Assembly (NCBI GenBank): GCA_030789695.1
Contig: CM061130.1
Coordinates: 17,540,561 to 17,604,560, forward strand
Reading direction: 5' to 3'
Source of the DNA: Scilla litardierei
Taxonomy: Eukaryota; Streptophyta; Magnoliopsida; Asparagales; Asparagaceae
DNA length: 64,000 nt
The notes beneath the pieces are model-generated. The model had not been told where the DNA came from. It did no database searches and saw nothing but the letters and a program-made list of their open reading frames with translations. Shown in pieces: positions 1 to 10,556 of this stretch. Position 1 is the first letter of the stretch, and each line of letters begins with the position of its first letter. Position numbers and translations under genes: made by a program.

Positions 1-1681
1 TTTCACGAATTTCAGTTTGATACTTATCTTTGCTTTTCTGAAGTAGCCGATGAGGGTAGGGCGCTGCAGGTACGTATGCTGCGGGTTCCTTCTCTTTAAT
101 GACGCTTTTGCTCAAACCCACTTCCGTGCTCTTTTCCTGCAGCTCCTCTTGCTCTTGAATTTCCTCTTGCTGGATCTGAATATCCTCTTCCTGCTCAGCT
201 TGTTTGCTCGGTGGATCAGGCTTTTGAATCTCTTTTCCACTCCTCAAAGTGGACACCGCTTGGCAAGGCTTCATATTATTTCCTGCAGAAGAAGATGAGC
301 CCATATTAGGATTTGGAATTGACTGAGATGGAAGCTTACCTTTTTCTAATGTCGCTGTAAGCCTCGCCAAGCTCTCGCTCATCTGCTGATTCTGAGTCTG
401 CTGAGCCTGAAATTGAGCCTGCTGCTGCTGCATCTGGGCTTGTTGCAATTAGATAAGCTGCTGAAGCGCATCGCCAAATGGTTGCATCTGTTGTTGTTGC
501 ACTGGCTCAGGGTCCCTCCTCTGGTTCCCACCTTGATAGTTGTTGTTGTTGTATTGAGGTTGTCGGAACGGAGGGGGAGCCTGCTGCTGCTGAGTCTGCT
601 GATTGGGGCCCCAGTTCAAGTTTGGATTGTTGCGCCACCCCTTGTTAGAATTGAAGTTCTGGTAGTTCGAAGAAACTTGATTCACCCCAGTAGGATTTCC
701 TAACATGCTCTTTAAGGCTGGAAGTGTAGGACAAGCACTAGTGTCGTGGCCACCAACGTCGCAAAGTGCGCAAATCTGCTCTATCTCGACTGCTTTGGCC
801 TCTTTCAGATTCATGGCGTGAAGCTTGTTTGAGATCATGGCCTCCATCTTTGCCTCCAACGCATCCTCTTGCTTCAAATTATAAACTAGTCCTCGCGTAG
901 GCTGGGATGGTGCAGAATGGCCTCCTCTCTCGTAGTCTGAAGTGGTGTCCCATGTCTGCGCATTTTCTGCTATATCCTCCAGGTACGTCCAAGCTTCGTC
1001 TGGCTCTTTATCAAAGAATCCTCCATTGCACATCATCTCTACAAATTGCTTCATTTGCGGCTGCAGTCCATCGTAGAAGAAGCCAATAATCCTGCTTTTG
1101 TCGAAGCCATTGTGCGGACATGCGAGCAGCAACTCATTGAACCTTTCAAATGCTTGGTAGAATGTTTCTTCGCTTTTCTGGGCAAAGTTCATAATCTGCC
1201 GCTTCAGTCCCTGTGTCCTGTGAATAGGAAAAAACTTCTTTAGAAATTCAGCCTGCAAATCAATCCATGTAGTAATAGAGCGTGATGGCAATGCATTCAA
1301 CCAATTTTTAGCTTTGTCTTTTAATGAGAATGGGAACAGTTTAAGATATATCGTATCCTCGCTAGTTTTCCCATCAAAGCATGTCAAGCAAACCTCCTCA
1401 AATCCTTTAATATGAAGATATGGATTTTCCTTGTCTAACCCATGAAAGGTGGGTAAGAGTTGGATCACCCCAGGTTTAAAATTGAAAGAATTTGCATCGG
1501 CAGGTAAAACAAAGCATGAAGCAGTGCTAGTCCTAGTGGGTCGAAGTAAATCTTTTAAAGTCCTAGGCACTCCAGGTTGCACATTATTCTCGTTATTGTT
1601 GCTAAAATTTTCATCCATATTATTATTAGCCATATCAAAACGTCGAGTCAACCTATGTGTCCTAGGAGTCCTATGCCACAT
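1..1681 (-). pseudogene. E0 Athila-type gag, one in-frame stop, runs off the left edge
   Basis: Capsid/nucleocapsid polyprotein of a Ty3/gypsy element of the Athila type. The open part is 1681-449; translation can start at the first ATG or about 17 codons later at MANNNMDENF, which looks more natural. A retrotransposon gag core (LFPFSLKDKAKNWLNALP, then FFPIHRTQGLKRQI) lies at about residues 110-185. A CCHC knuckle CALCDVGGHDTSAC is near residue 305, followed by a Q/N/P-rich tail. A TAA at 451-449 interrupts a glutamine-rich stretch; the same frame continues to the window edge with TLRSGKEI and PYPHRLL motifs that normally precede the Athila protease. The stop is probably a C-to-T change of CAA. 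Protease and pol should lie outside the window. Lineage is inferred from gag style, primer site and LTR length. Confidence 0.85.
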
Positions 1682-1796
1682 ACACTAGCACAAATATTTT
1701 TTTTATATGAAGGCAAACAAAAGTTTATATACAATAAAGTGGAAGGATCTCACCGAAGGTCCTCTGAATGAATTAAACCGTAGTAACAAACCGTTC

Positions 1797-1814
1797 TCCC
1801 CGGCAACGGCGCCA
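1797..1814 (-). other. E0 primer binding site, tRNA-Asp
   Basis: On the minus strand the 18 bases TGGCGCCGTTGCCGGGGA are a perfect complement to the 3' end of plant tRNA-Asp as I know it. The site lies 6 bases from the inner end of the LTR. It fixes the minus orientation of E0 and supports an Athila-type lineage. Confidence 0.9.
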
Positions 1815-1820
1815 AAAACT

Positions 1821-3701
1821 TGGTGGGCTCCGAAAGGTGCTTCTCTCAAGCGCAAGAGTCCGTTCAAGTAGTAAAATCTGGGAGTCCAGATGTCGAATCC
1901 TCGGGAGAATCTATTGAAACCACAAGTCTAAATCAAATAGAGTAACTACGAATAAAATCTAAACACTTTAATAGTGATGGTGAAGGTGGTATGAAAAGTG
2001 TGGTGATGGAATTGTCACGTGTGATCAAAGCAAACAACGAACTCTAATTCGTGAAGAATAGATATAAAAAGCATGTACATGGCATGGGTTCATTAGGATC
2101 AGCGAATCGTAAGCTTTGGTTGATCAAGTATAACACAACGAAACCTCCTTTTGGGAGCAAATCGTCGGAAGATATCCTTTTGGGAGTTAACGCATCGATT
2201 CTAATAGAATATCGCTAAAGTTGTAAACGTGTATACGAAGTATGAAGCTCTCTTTTGGAGAGATCAAATCTCACCCTTGTGGGGTGATCATCTACTAGAA
2301 CAATTCTTTTGGAATACGAAATAGTAGATTTAAGAGCGACGATTAAAACTTTAGCAAATACAACGATTAAGCGCAATAATACAACCAGAGAATACGATTC
2401 ACATCACCTAATTATCCCACACCATGCACATAAAATATTTAGCTACTCATGGTGCAGAAATAAACAATTTTCAGATTCAAATTCATAAGTTTCATAGCAA
2501 AATACGGAAGTTTAGAGGCAAAATACAAGCTAATACACCCAAATACAAGCTAAAGTTGAAGAGAATATCACCAAAAATCTCTGAAAAGTCTTCAAAACTA
2601 TCTGAAAATTAGAAACAAGGCTCTGGAATTTTACAGAATTTTTTCAGAAGAAATTTCGGCCTCTAAGTGCTCCAATACGCCAATTATACGCCCAAAAACC
2701 CTAGAATACGCTTAAATAATAAGATTGCGGGTTTATTGGGCTTAACGGGTTCAAACCCGACTCAAATCCGCACCCGGATCAATCTAGGCCGCTCATCTCG
2801 AGCGGGGTAAATTATAGCCGTCCGATCAGCTATAGAAAATGCGGGATTTAACGTGGGTCTGCCACGTGTCTCTTGTCGAACGGATCCGCGCCCGCTTAAA
2901 AATCGAGTTCGGATCGACCTCGCCTTCGTTTCGTCACCATAGGATCATCATCCGACGATCAATGCGTAGCCACGTCGCCCTCGTAAATCGCTGATCACGG
3001 ATTCGTTGCGGGCTGATTGTTGGCCGTTGGATGAAGCACGGACGAAGGGGATGACGCCACGTCGCTCGAGCGCTTTGAATTTGCGGGGCGATTGGTAGCC
3101 GTCTGATCGAGCGGGGGTTGTGTTGGATGTCGACACGTGGCAAAGGAATTCGCCCGCCTTAGCTCGCGATCCGCTCGTCTGTGGACCCTTGGATCAGGAT
3201 CGCGCGGCTGATAATTGGCCACGTCGCCCGCTGTATTTGTTACCCTTCGAATGGATTGGAGTCGATATGAACCGTCAGATATAGATCTAACGGTCGCCAC
3301 TTCCGCTCGCTGAGGATCGTTGGATTGGGCGGAGATGTGGTGGATGCGTGCCACGTGGGTATAGATACGGTACAGCGACCGTATTTTTGTATTTCTGACG
3401 TATTTGCGTCGTATTTCTTCATTTAAAGTGTATTCTGCATTCAAAAATACACAGTAATTAGCACAGATCTCAGAAAAATACAAATAAATAGTCGGTGGAA
3501 TCGTGAGATCGAGACCAAGCTAAGAAAAATATAAAATGTGCAGAATTGCATCGTTAAATGCTGTTTTGTGCTCAAATAGTGTGTTTTCTCTAATAAATAA
3601 ATGTGTAGAAAATACGTATGTACTAGAGACCAATATAGCATCACATGAGCACAAAATAGGGATAAATAGGGGGTTAAATACGCAATATTGAACCCAAATC
3701 A
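1821..3701 (-). repeat. E0 5' LTR (about 1.88 kb)
   Basis: The inner boundary (TG at 1821 on the plus strand, CA in element sense) is set by the primer site. The outer end is inferred at about 3701, where element-sense TGATTTGGG begins and the GAGCCATCCCGTGG-type flank ends. The partner LTR and target duplication lie outside the window, so the outer end could be off by a few bases. The segment 2780-3360 holds repeated ACGT-core motifs, including CACGTG G-boxes at 2863, 3134 and 3352 and CCACGTCG at 2970, 3058 and 3219, mixed with repeated CCGTCYGATC words. No convincing gene is present in it. Confidence 0.7.
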
Positions 3702-4085
3702 CATCCCCTGGTGGCGATCCGATCTTCCCAGCTTCAATCCGAGCCATTCAATTGTGGAGATCCGAGCTTCTGAGCTTCGATCTGAGCCATCCCGTAGTGT
3801 AGGTACGAGATTCGTCAGATCTGCCTAGTTCTGAGCTCGATCTGAACTTTGTCCAAGCTCGATCTGAGATTCCAAGCTTCGATCTGAGCCATCCCGTGGT
3901 GGAGATCTGAGCTTCTGAGCTTCGATCCAAGTCACCCGTGGTGGAGGTCCGAGTTCGTTAGCTCTGCCCCAGTTTCGAGCTCGATCCGAACATCATCCGA
4001 TCTCGATCCGAGCTTCCAGGCTTCAATTCAAGCCATCCCGTGGTGGAGATCCGAGCTTCGTCAGCCCTGTGGTGGAGATCTGAGC
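3702..4085 (+). repeat. Degenerate repeat field, left flank of E1
   Basis: The words GAGCCATCCCGTGGTGGAG and ATCCGAGCTTC recur with variations. The same motif resumes immediately after the E1 3' LTR at 49890, so E1 inserted into this field. It probably belongs to an older Tat-like element (E5) whose 3' LTR is at 53260-53906. No coding capacity is visible. Confidence 0.65.
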
Positions 4086-5184
4086 TGTTGCGACCAAAGA
4101 TCGGAACACCTCGACTTTCCATCCGAGTTCGCCAGACGTGCGACAAGCTCGCTCGTCATCCGTGAAGTCCGCCTCGTCGAACATGAAGGGCGCACTTCAC
4201 CCCAGCCTCGCCGATTGGTCGCATGTTCCCCTCCAAGCTCGCCTGTCAAGCAACCAGCTCGCTCATCGCCCTCCAAGTTCCCCAACCGCCCCCCCCCCCC
4301 GATCGAGGCACGAGAAGCAACCATCAAGACCTGGCGGCATCGAGCTTAGGTAACAAGATCGATGCCCATAGGGAGAAACCAAGCGACCCATGCGTGGCCC
4401 CGCTCCTCGGACGCACCTTGATGTCCCTTCAGCCCATCGAACACGACAAACGTCCTGGTACGAGAACATCACTGACACTTTCGTCGCATGGCAACCTGAC
4501 AAAGGAGCACCAGGCCGTTGTGCCGTATGACGGTCTGACAAAAGATCCCCACGTCGTTGCTCCGTCTGACGGTCTGACAAAGGCGTGCCTGAGACTTTCG
4601 ACTCTAACACCCTGACAAAAGCACCCCTGACACGCAAAGATCTGACATCCTCGGTCGAACCTTCCACAGTCTGACACGCCAGCTCAGCCCAACCCAACCG
4701 CCTTACTCAACTATAAATACCCCTCCACTTCCACCGAGAAAAGGGTGGGTTAATCGAATTATAAACTCACTCACACACAAGAGAAAATATCGTCCACATA
4801 TTTGTTCTTCCACTCAAGCTTTCCACGTAAGGTCGACCTACCTCTAGCTCGGCCTACGTGTCCGACCCACATTTCTAAGCCTAATTCTGACTTAGGTATC
4901 GGAGAGGCTAAGGGTTGGAACCCAACCTCGCCTTTCTGACGAGCTTCTCTTTGCACAGGAAAGCTCCTCCAAGTAACGAGCAACCTGCGACCTACTTCAG
5001 TAGAGCGGCGAACAAGGGCGACCTTGCAGGATTGATCCCGAGATCATCATTCGAAGAGTGCTCGGCCTCTACACCCCCTCACTACTTGTAAACAGCCACC
5101 CCAATCACCCCCTCACGTGTAATCATCGTACCCTTGGTTTCCCATTAATACAAATTCATTGTGAGCAGATCTTACCTCGCAACA
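4086..5184 (+). repeat. E1 5' LTR
   Basis: Begins TGTTGCGACC and ends CGCAACA, so the short terminal inverted repeat TGTT/AACA is intact. It aligns throughout with 48793-49889 with many scattered differences. A TATA box (TATAAATA) is at 4712-4719, leaving about 465 bp of transcribed LTR. The G-rich/C-rich stretch near 4283-4300 is a run of C. Confidence 0.92.
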
Positions 5185-5186
5185 AT

Positions 5187-5204
5187 TGGCGCCATTTGTG
5201 GGAA
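5187..5204 (+). other. E1 primer binding site
   Basis: TGGCGCCATTTGTGGGAA begins two bases after the LTR. It is the typical post-LTR sequence of plant Tat-lineage elements (usual form TGGCGCCGTCTGTGGGAA) with two differences. I do not assign the tRNA with confidence. Confidence 0.75.
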
Positions 5205-5329
5205 ACTTAGGGTCACACCCATGTCAAATTCCATACTCGTCAATCGCAGTCCGAACCGAGGCAAAGCACCCATGGAGGAGGAGTCACACTCTCACAGAAG
5301 GACTCACCTCGATAGCCTTACCCCCTGAG

Positions 5330-7006
5330 GGGATGGCTGAGGCCATTCAGGCCTCAACCCATGCTCTCCACCAAACCTTTGAGGCCTTTGGCAAGATGAT
5401 GAAAGATTTCGATGCAGCCAAAGCTGGGGGACCCCAAGCCCCTCTGAGCCCCTGAATCTGAGGCGAAACCTACATCCTCATTTCGAAGAAGAAGCAACCG
5501 CTCAGTGGAGAGGGCTCGTCGAAGAAATAGCCGCCCAGCAAAAACTCCTTGATGAAGAAGCCGAGGCCGCTCAGCAGTGGCGGCTTGAGGAAGAAGCTGA
5601 TGTCCAACGGAGGTGCCTTGAGGACAATGCCTACACTGCTCAACAAGCGTGTTTAGATGAAGAAGCTGCCCGTCGACAGCTTCGATTCATCATCGCAGAG
5701 CACTAGAGGCTTCGGAGGGAGAACTATGAGGTCCCGGAGGCGTCGACCCCAGGTCTACAGCACAGGAACATGCGTAGTCCACCGTCAGCGGGGTCCCTGC
5801 CACTCAGGAGGAGCCCACTCAGACCATCCCGACGATCTTCGGGGCGTGATGATCGGCGTCAACAAAGCCGCGATCGGAGTAGGACCCCCGAGAGACCGGG
5901 AAGGCATGTCTCTGAGCGTCGAGGTGGCTCACCAGGCGGGTCCGATGGTTGGCACGAGGGCCGAGGAAGGGAACTCGACCTCCGAAGGTCGCCCGGGCAT
6001 CCCTTCTACCCCGAGAAGGCTAACCCACTGGCCAGATGGGGGACCTCTTCTCTAATACCTCATAGGTTCAAGCTTCCCTAACTTGAGCTTTATGATGGTG
6101 TAGGTAATCCCCTGAGCATGTGCAGTGGTATAGAGGGGCAGTGGAGATCCAGGGTGCAAATGAGCGCTCCTATGCCGGGTCTTCCGGAACACTGTGAAAA
6201 GGTCGGCCTTAGAGCGGTACAATAGTCTGCCCACCCAAACCATCGAAACCTTTGGCGAACTGTCCCACAAGTTCTGCCAACAATTCTGTGCGAGACGGAG
6301 GAGGAAACCCTCGGACTATCTATTATCGATAGTCCAGAAGGAAGGAGAGATCATCCGAAAGTTCTTGCATCGCTTCCAGGAGGAGAAGCGTGGCATGACA
6401 GTCTGCAGAGATGGGCTCGCCATGGCGGCCTTCAAAAAGGGGCTAACTAATCGGAGTCTCCATAATCTCTCCGGAGTCTCCACAAATCTCTCCTCCAAGG
6501 TCTGTCGGCCGACCTTGATGCGCTCATCATTATAGCAGAAAAGTTTATGCTAAGCAAGCAGGCTCTGGGAACAAAGAAGGAAGTCGCCAGAGCCGGGGCG
6601 CCCCGCAATGAGCAACGCCTAATTTTCGACCGAGGCAAGAGGACTGACCCAGAGGCCGCGACCAACCGGGCCACCAAAGGCATAACCCAGAAGGCCATCG
6701 ATCGCAAGATCGTCCCGGCCTAGTACAGGAGTTCGTCGCTGCCAGAGAGACCCCACAGGCGGTCCAGAGGCCCGAAAGCTGTAGCAGGCCTAGTACATGC
6801 AGCTCAACGCCCCCATGATCGAAGTGTTGGCCGCAGTGACGAAGGCTAAACTTCTCCAAGACCCACCTCAGGGGATGAGGTCGAACCCAGCCACAAGGGA
6901 TCTACAAAAGTACTGTCGATATCACCGTGATCACAGTCACGTTACCGACAATTTCTTCACCTTGAAGAGGGAGATTGAACGTCTGATTCAAAAGGGCCAT
7001 CTCTGA
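5330..7006 (+). pseudogene. E1 gag, broken by stops and frameshifts
   Basis: Fragments of a Tat-type gag. The N-terminal part reads MAEAIQASTHALHQTFEAF until a stop at about 5455. Frame-shifted Glu/Arg-rich and Arg/Ser/Pro-rich segments follow at 5460-6080. The capsid core is at 6194-6535: YNSLPTQTIETFGELSHKF, then RRRRKPSDYLLSIVQKEGE and a conserved RFQEE. The nucleocapsid end is at 6797-7006 with KYCRYHRDHSHVTDNFFTLK followed by REIERLIQKGHL, the histidine-rich knuckle characteristic of this clade. At least three frame changes separate these blocks. Confidence 0.8.
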
Positions 7007-7131
7007 GGGTTCGTCGATGGAAGAAGACCGGCCCGAGAAGAGAGAGCGCCCCTGGGAGCACGGAGGCCGAACCAACCCCCGAATGCCAAACAAGACGCAC
7101 TTCGTCAGCCGAGGCCGATCATGCCATAGAT

Positions 7132-7600
7132 GTGATATGTGGTAGACCGTCCTCTGGTGGTGCCTCATCATCGGCGAAGAAGGCGTATGTTCGACAGGTA
7201 ATGGCGATGGACCTGGGCGCAGGAGCAAAGAGGAGAAGAGTAGCTCGGCCCCCCATCTCATTCTCTGACGATGACTTGGAAGGGGTCAAACTACCGCATG
7301 CCATTGTCATCGAAGCTTAGATCGGGACGGCCATAATCAGCCGCCTCCTGATTGACATTGGAAGCTCCTGTGACATCCTGTTCATGTCAACAATCGAGAA
7401 GATGGGGCTGAAGTAGGCAGATCTGAAGCTTTGTACGGGTCCAATCGTCGGCTTCACCGGCCACTCGGTCCCCCTTGCCGAAGTCATCACCTTGCTCGTA
7501 TCTCAAGGGGTGGAGCCGAGGGTCGTCACTCGCCTGATGCAATTTATTGTCGTCGATGTTGCGTCGGTGTACAACAGAATCATAGGGCACCGAACATGAC
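7132..7600 (+). pseudogene. E1 aspartic protease, disrupted
   Basis: The segment before the protease core has ISFSDDDLEGVKLPHAI, a standard Tat pre-protease motif (bind to 'D.L..V..PH'). After a TAG at 7318-7320 the same frame gives TAIISRLLIDIGSSCDILF, which contains the catalytic D-x-G-S-S box (here DIGSS). A second TAG follows at about 7414. The downstream flap region reads GPIVGFTGHS and PLAEVITLLV. The enzyme would have cleaved the Gag-Pol polyprotein; it cannot be made intact here. Confidence 0.75.
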
Positions 7601-7661
7601 TGCCATCGAAGCTCTCCCCTCCCTACTGCATCAAATGATCAAATTCCAGACTCTGTAAGGG

Positions 7662-8739
7662 GTGGGGCAAGTGCGAGGGAGCCAAAGACTATCTTGGAGT
7701 TGCTACATTAGCTCCACCAAGCACAAAGCGCCCGAGCAGGCCTTGTCGGTCGACCTCCTCGACGATCGGGAGGACTTCTACGACCAGCGACCGGCTCCGG
7801 TGGAAGCGATCGAAGAGGTGTCAATATCAGCAGAGGAAAGCAAGACTGTCTCCATAGGCACGAAGCTCACGGCCGCTCTGAGGACAGGACTCATTGATCT
7901 CCTCAGAGAGAATAAAGACATCATCGCGTGGTCGCCCTCAGATATGCCCGGAGTTGATCCCGTAGTGATCGCTCACGAGCTGAATGTGGACCCAGAAGCT
8001 CGTCCAGTTAGACAGAAGAAGAGGAGCTCCGGAGGAGAGAAGATGCAGGCGACGGGCAAGGAGGTGGAGTGGCTCCTCGAAGCCAAATTTATCAAGTTGG
8101 TGAGCTACCCGGAATGGCTGGCTAATGTCGTTATGGTGAAGAAGGTCAGTGGTAAGTGGCGCATGTGCATCGACTTCACTGACCTCAACAAAATGTGCCT
8201 GAAGAACAGCTTTCCCTTGCCAATGATCGACCACTTAGTCGACCATGCCTCGGGCTACGAACTTCTGAGCTTCATGGACGTCTTCTCGGGCTACAATCAA
8301 ATTCCAATAGCGAAGGTTGATGAAGAGAAGACTTCGTTCATCACAGAGAAAGGAACTTTCTGCTACATAAAGATGTCATTTGGATTGAAGAATGTTGGGG
8401 CGACCTATCAACGAATGGTGGACAAGATCTTCAGCTCTCAGGTCGGGCAAAACCTTGAAGTCTACATTAATGATATGCTGGTCAAAACCAAGGAGGCCAA
8501 TGACCACCTCGCCGACCTACAGGAGACCTTCCAGAAGGATCATTGTTACAACTTGAGGCTCAACCCGGCAAAGTGCATCTTTCGCGTTCAATCAGGAAAG
8601 TTCCTCAGTTTTATGATTACGAAGAGAGGGATTGAGGCGAACCCCGACAAGATATTGGCCCTCGTCAACATGAGCGAGCCTCAAACAATTAGAGACCTAC
8701 AGAGATAGAACGGGAGAATCGTCCTGCTTGGGAGGTTCC
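7662..8739 (+). pseudogene. E1 reverse transcriptase, catalytic box altered, cut by E2
   Basis: A long open stretch (7662-8708) covers the RT of a Tat element. Visible blocks are WSPSDMPGVDP, then NVVMVKKVSGKWRMCIDF, LLSFMDVFSGYNQIPIAKVD, CYIKMSFGLKNVGATYQRMV and the active-site region EVYINDMLVK. The canonical Y-V/I-D-D is Y-I-N-D here, so the second-last catalytic aspartate is lost. A TAG at 8706-8708 is followed in frame by NGRIVLLGRF, the start of the connection to RNase H, which E2 interrupts after GTTCC at 8735-8739. The frame resumes at 40411. Confidence 0.88.
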
Positions 8740-10318
8740 TGACGTGTGTTTATATTTTATATATTCACCCACGTCTTCTCCGTCGTTTTCCATCGCTTTT
8801 CGTTATTTCGTATCTGTTTCTTTGTGTTTTTAGTTTCTTTTTAATTTCATTGAGTTTATGTGCATTTGCAGGATATTGCTAGTACATGGGACATATATGG
8901 CCAACATCATGAGTCCCCGGAGCAACGGAAAGTGTTGCACGAGATCCCGATAGCCATTCGTCAAAGATGACTATGTATCAGCTCTCACCCGATCGGGTGG
9001 AATAGCCACTAGATCGGGTCATACAGTCTATGTCAGTGCTGAAGAAGAGACTGTACCACCCGATCGATTCAGTGATCGGGTGGATGTATGACAGAGTGCA
9101 GTTTTGAAGGCCAAAGCTCACCCGGTCGGTTGACTTGTCAACCGATCGGGTCATGTATTGTGACCCGATCGGGTCGGCACTTTCACCCAATTGGGTCAGC
9201 TGCTGCTGCTTCCCAAGCTTAAGAAATCCAAGACTCACCCGATCGGTTCAATGATCAGGTGAGATTTATCAGAGCTGAAGACATATTTCTCCGTCGTTTC
9301 ACCCGATCGGGTAAGTGACTGTTTTTGTCTTTTTGTGGGAATATTCCCTGTCATCTTGCCCACTTGTATAAATAGTGCTAGGTTTTTCCAGAAACGGGAT
9401 CCCCACTTTTTGAGTTGTTTTGAGGGATTTTCAGCTGCTTGAATTAAACACTTAGTGTAAGTTCTTTGATCGTTTTCATATTTTGATATTGTGTTTATGC
9501 TTCTATTTGCTACGGTGAACAATTGCTTGATTTCAATTCTTATGGCTATATCTTCTGTTATTGCATTTGCTACCATGTTTAGTGAGTAGTTCTTCAATCT
9601 AGGACATTGGTCGAAGCCCCTTCGTAAGTTCTTCCTAGAATGGCCATAGGTCTAGGGATCCGATTGGATCTAGGGATTTTGATGGTTACGCGGGGGCGTT
9701 TGATTGTCATCGGTGGGAAAAGGACCACTTTTGACCGTTGGGCCAAGAGAAAATAAAACGGGAGTTTGATTCTATAGCTATAGCTCACCCCCTAGCGTTG
9801 ACATTGAGTCCTTGCATGTGGGAACGGCTTGGACGAAATGTTGGGAGGATCGTTGCGATCTTAGTGCCCCCGGATTCGGATGGTGTTGGACATGGAAATG
9901 TCCATCATCTGAAGTCGGGTAGACCTAGCGTATCATCCTGGGCATCGACCGGAATATCGGGCCCATGGGACCCTAGGTACCACTTTTAGAGGCAACGTCT
10001 CACTGCCAAACCCTAGCATTCAGTCATATCCCTACCCTTCGGCCGTAATAGTGAGGATCCATGATTAGGGTGGAAGCCAAAGTCCTAGGTTACCTTTTTA
10101 CCTTTTACATCTGTTCTATTAGTTTACAATCATGACAACCAATCGAGAATAGGCTGGCTCATCCACCGGGTGATCCGGTTCCTGAATGTTTGCAAGTGCA
10201 ACAAACGCCTCCCCGTGATCGACCCCCAAGCCAGACTTCGACACCGTGCACTTGTGATTTATAAATTCTAATTCTAGTATCCCCGTCTCGGTTTGCATGT
10301 CAAATGGGCGGCCGGTCA
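8740..10318 (+). repeat. E2 5' LTR (1,579 bp)
   Basis: Starts TGACGTGTG and ends GGCCGGTCA. A TATA box (TATAAATA) lies at 9367-9374. Immediately upstream, 8985-9312, is an array of the 12-bp palindrome ACCCGATCGGGT and degenerate half-sites. Downstream is a roughly 940-bp R/U5 with no ORF of note. It aligns along its length with the split 3' LTR, with scattered, mainly transition-type differences. Confidence 0.93.
8985..9312 (+). promoter_or_regulatory. E2 U3 array of ACCCGATCGGGT palindromes
   Basis: Perfect ACCCGATCGGGT copies are at 8987-8998, 9163-9174 and 9301-9312. Between them are variants such as CCCGATCGATTC, GTGATCGGGTGG, ACCCGGTCGGTT and ACCGATCGGGTC, spaced roughly 20-45 bp. The array ends about 55 bp before the TATA box. 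Placement suggests a transcription-factor binding array controlling the LTR promoter; no factor is assigned. Confidence 0.7.
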
Positions 10319-10325
10319 AGCATTA

Positions 10326-10343
10326 TGGTGCCGTTGCTGGGAA
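10326..10343 (+). other. E2 primer binding site, decayed tRNA-Asp type
   Basis: TGGTGCCGTTGCTGGGAA differs from the perfect tRNA-Asp site seen in E0 (1797-1814) at three positions, all transitions. It lies 7 bases after the 5' LTR. This supports an Athila-type lineage and shows decay after insertion. Confidence 0.8.
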
Positions 10344-10556
10344 CGCAACGTGCTTGTTACACTTAGGACCTTGCTATCCTTGAGACTAGCTCACACCTCA
10401 CCATGTGATCATTTTCACAATCTACATTTTTATTTTTATTTGTTTTTATTTCGTATCATACCATACATGCTTCATGGTATATCTTAATTTTACATGCGCA
10501 TGAACTCAAGGAGTCTCGACGATTTAGTTCATTTGGATCTTTAGATCAACGCTGCC

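Noticed and set aside
1797..1814. A tRNA gene fragment
   Set aside because: Only the 18-base tRNA-Asp 3' complement is present, next to an LTR: a primer binding site.
8985..9312. Regularly spaced palindromes looking like a CRISPR-type array
   Set aside because: Spacers vary in length, motifs are 12 bp and degenerate, the context is a plant LTR promoter, and no Cas gene exists.
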